DNA from: Opitutales bacterium
GTDB lineage: Bacteria; Verrucomicrobiota; Verrucomicrobiia; Opitutales; Intestinicryptomonadaceae
Reading direction: 5' to 3'
Length of the DNA: 7,602 nt
Assembly (NCBI GenBank): GCA_017633865.1
Contig: JAGBOM010000362.1
Location: forward strand, 1 to 7,602
The notes below the pieces were generated by a model, which searched no databases, was not told where the DNA came from, and saw nothing but the letters and a program-made list of their open reading frames with translations. Made by a program: the position numbers and the translations under genes. Numbering within the stretch: the stretch's first letter is position 1; each line of letters opens with the position of its first letter. Of this stretch, positions 6,867-7,602 are shown piece by piece.

Positions 6867-6955
6867 TTTCGCCTTCGGCAAAATCCGCGCAGTATGCGCC
6901 CTTCGGGTAAATGCTTGGGCATTTATGCTACCCAAAAGCTTGCTTCGCAACTTTT
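6867..6955. other. Cluster of small hairpins downstream of holA
   Basis: Several short stems follow one another or compete: TTT-C-GCC-TTC-GGC-AAA (6867-6882), GCGCA-GTA-TGCGC (6887-6899), CCC-TTC-GGG (6899-6907), GGGT/AAATGC with GCATTT/ACCC around a TTGG tip (6905-6933), and AAAAG-C-TTGC-TTC-GCAA-CTTTT (6934-6955). In holA orientation this would be its 3' untranslated region. None has a proper poly-T tail. It may be a structured RNA segment or part of a repeat element. No open reading frame here looks like a gene, and the whole 6607-6968 stretch appears non-coding. Confidence 0.5.
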
Positions 6956-6968
6956 GTGTTCGCCAAAA

Positions 6969-7602
6969 TCAATCGCCTAAAATGAATAGCTTCTTTATTA
7001 CAGCCTCGTCTCCGCCGCCGGCGTTGCCCAGCAAATCCTCAAACGCGCGCGCCAAATTCAGCTGTATGTCCAAAAGCTTTTTCAGGCTGAATTTCGCGGC
7101 TATCGGGGCGAGCTTGCTGCCGACGTACCACGGGTTTTGCGTAAAGACGTTGTATGAGCTTTTGGCGTCGCTTTTAAAAATAGGCAGGTATTTTTCGGCG
7201 AGAGCCTCGAAAACCGCCTTCGGCGCGCCGCGCGCGCTTTTGGGCAGCTTGCCGTCGTCCATAAGGGCGCGGATTTGTATCAGCAGGGAATTCTGCTTTT
7301 GGAGCGCCGCGATTATCGGGCGGGCGGACGCGTTTTTGTTCGTGAAAAAATATCTGCGTATCGCCGCCATCGAGCGCGGAATGTCTCCCGAGTAAAAGAG
7401 CGCGGCGAGCTCGAAGAAGTCGCCCTCGCCGAAAATCGGGACGAGGTTCAGCACGTCCTCGGCGCGTATCTCGCCGCTAAAGCCTACGTAGGCGGCGAGC
7501 TTTTCGAGCTCCTGAAGCGCCATGCGGGTGTTCGCCGCCACGGTCGAGACCAAAATTTCGGCCGCTTCGGCGTCTATTTTTACGCCGAGGGACGGGGCCT
7601 TG
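6969..7602 (-). CDS. holA: DNA polymerase III delta subunit, 5' part outside the window
   Basis: The visible 210 residues end at a TGA at 6969-6971 and remain open to the right edge, so roughly the first third of a protein of about 330-350 residues is missing. An in-frame TTG at 7553 is not the real start, because the frame continues upstream as KAPSLGVKIDAEAAEIL. The following VSTVAANTRMALQELEKLAAYVG matches the HolA pattern in which the AAA+ lid helix precedes LxxELEKLxLY. The remainder, with an RYFF segment, an AALQKQNSLLIQIRALMDDG helix and a C-terminal LLDIQLNLARAFEDL helix, fits the collar domain that assembles the clamp loader. Delta opens the beta sliding clamp during loading. It converges with the TPR protein gene. 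The HolA call rests on pattern recognition of the lid and collar regions; the clamp-binding N-terminus cannot be checked here. Confidence 0.88.
   Translation of the reverse strand, partial: KAPSLGVKIDAEAAEILVSTVAANTRMALQELEKLAAYVGFSGEIRAEDVLNLVPIFGEGDFFELAALFYSGDIPRSMAAIRRYFFTNKNASARPIIAALQKQNSLLIQIRALMDDGKLPKSARGAPKAVFEALAEKYLPIFKSDAKSSYNVFTQNPWYVGSKLAPIAAKFSLKKLLDIQLNLARAFEDLLGNAGGGDEAVIKKLFILGD

Larger units (their letters stand above)
6743..6981. repeat. Outer inverted repeat pair enclosing 239 bp, right arm formed by the end of holA
   Basis: The left arm (6743-6762, TTTAGGCGCATTGATTTTGG) matches the reverse complement of 6963-6981 at 19 bases, with one extra C (6751) on the left. The right arm contains the holA stop codon and its last three to four codons. 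The enclosed DNA holds further hairpins. This could be a miniature element with terminal inverted repeats or an inverted duplication of the holA 3' end. No target-site duplication is evident outside the arms. Confidence 0.6.

Noticed and set aside
6743..6981. Integron attC-type recombination site
   Set aside because: An RYYYAAC-like heptamer (6804-6810) occurs in the loop of the 16-bp stem, but no matching GTTRRRY core is placed opposite it and no cassette gene or integrase is nearby.
6969..7553. TTG at 7553 as a start codon for holA
   Set aside because: The frame stays open to the window edge and the upstream residues continue the family pattern, so the gene is simply cut by the edge.

Overview
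The window (7602 bp) reads as ordinary chromosomal DNA of a Gram-negative bacterium. There are seven protein genes, two of them cut by the window edges, and one structure-rich intergenic region. No phage, transposase, CRISPR array, tRNA or rRNA was seen. The Gram-negative call rests on an outer-membrane beta-barrel with a signal peptide and a C-terminal aromatic signature. Coding DNA is moderately GC-rich and gene leaders are AT-rich. Four of the five genes that begin a transcript or stand alone here show no clear Shine-Dalgarno sequence or only a very weak one. Lone barrel proteins of this kind next to lineage-specific TPR membrane proteins would fit Verrucomicrobiota (Opitutae-like) or a related PVC lineage. 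That taxonomic guess is inference, not shown by the sequence.

Left part (1-2592, minus strand): a compact operon reads pgsA, pgpA, then a YgiQ-type radical SAM protein that leaves the window at base 1. PgsA and PgpA do consecutive steps of phosphatidylglycerol synthesis: CDP-diacylglycerol plus glycerol-3-phosphate gives phosphatidylglycerophosphate, which PgpA dephosphorylates. They are separated by one base, and the pgpA ribosome site lies inside the end of pgsA. Divergent from pgsA across a 63-bp gap is coaD (2656-3141, plus strand), the penultimate enzyme of coenzyme A synthesis, which ends at a strong palindromic terminator.

Middle part (3142-6606): a minus-strand outer-membrane beta-barrel gene (3381-4550) has a good sigma70-type promoter (TTGACA, 18-base spacer, TATTCT) and its own terminator. 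Divergent from it is a 582-residue protein (4771-6519, plus strand) with one N-terminal membrane segment and a long TPR-like helical repeat domain. Its family and role are not recognised. A 15-bp stem terminator follows it.

Right part (6607-7602): the convergent gap between the TPR gene and holA (DNA polymerase III delta subunit, minus strand, 5' end outside the window) is packed with inverted repeats. These include a 24-bp stem, a 16-bp perfect stem and a cluster of small TTC-loop hairpins. An outer inverted repeat pair has a right arm that is the 3' end of holA itself. This region is the least explained part of the window and the best candidate for a small repeat element or a structured RNA.
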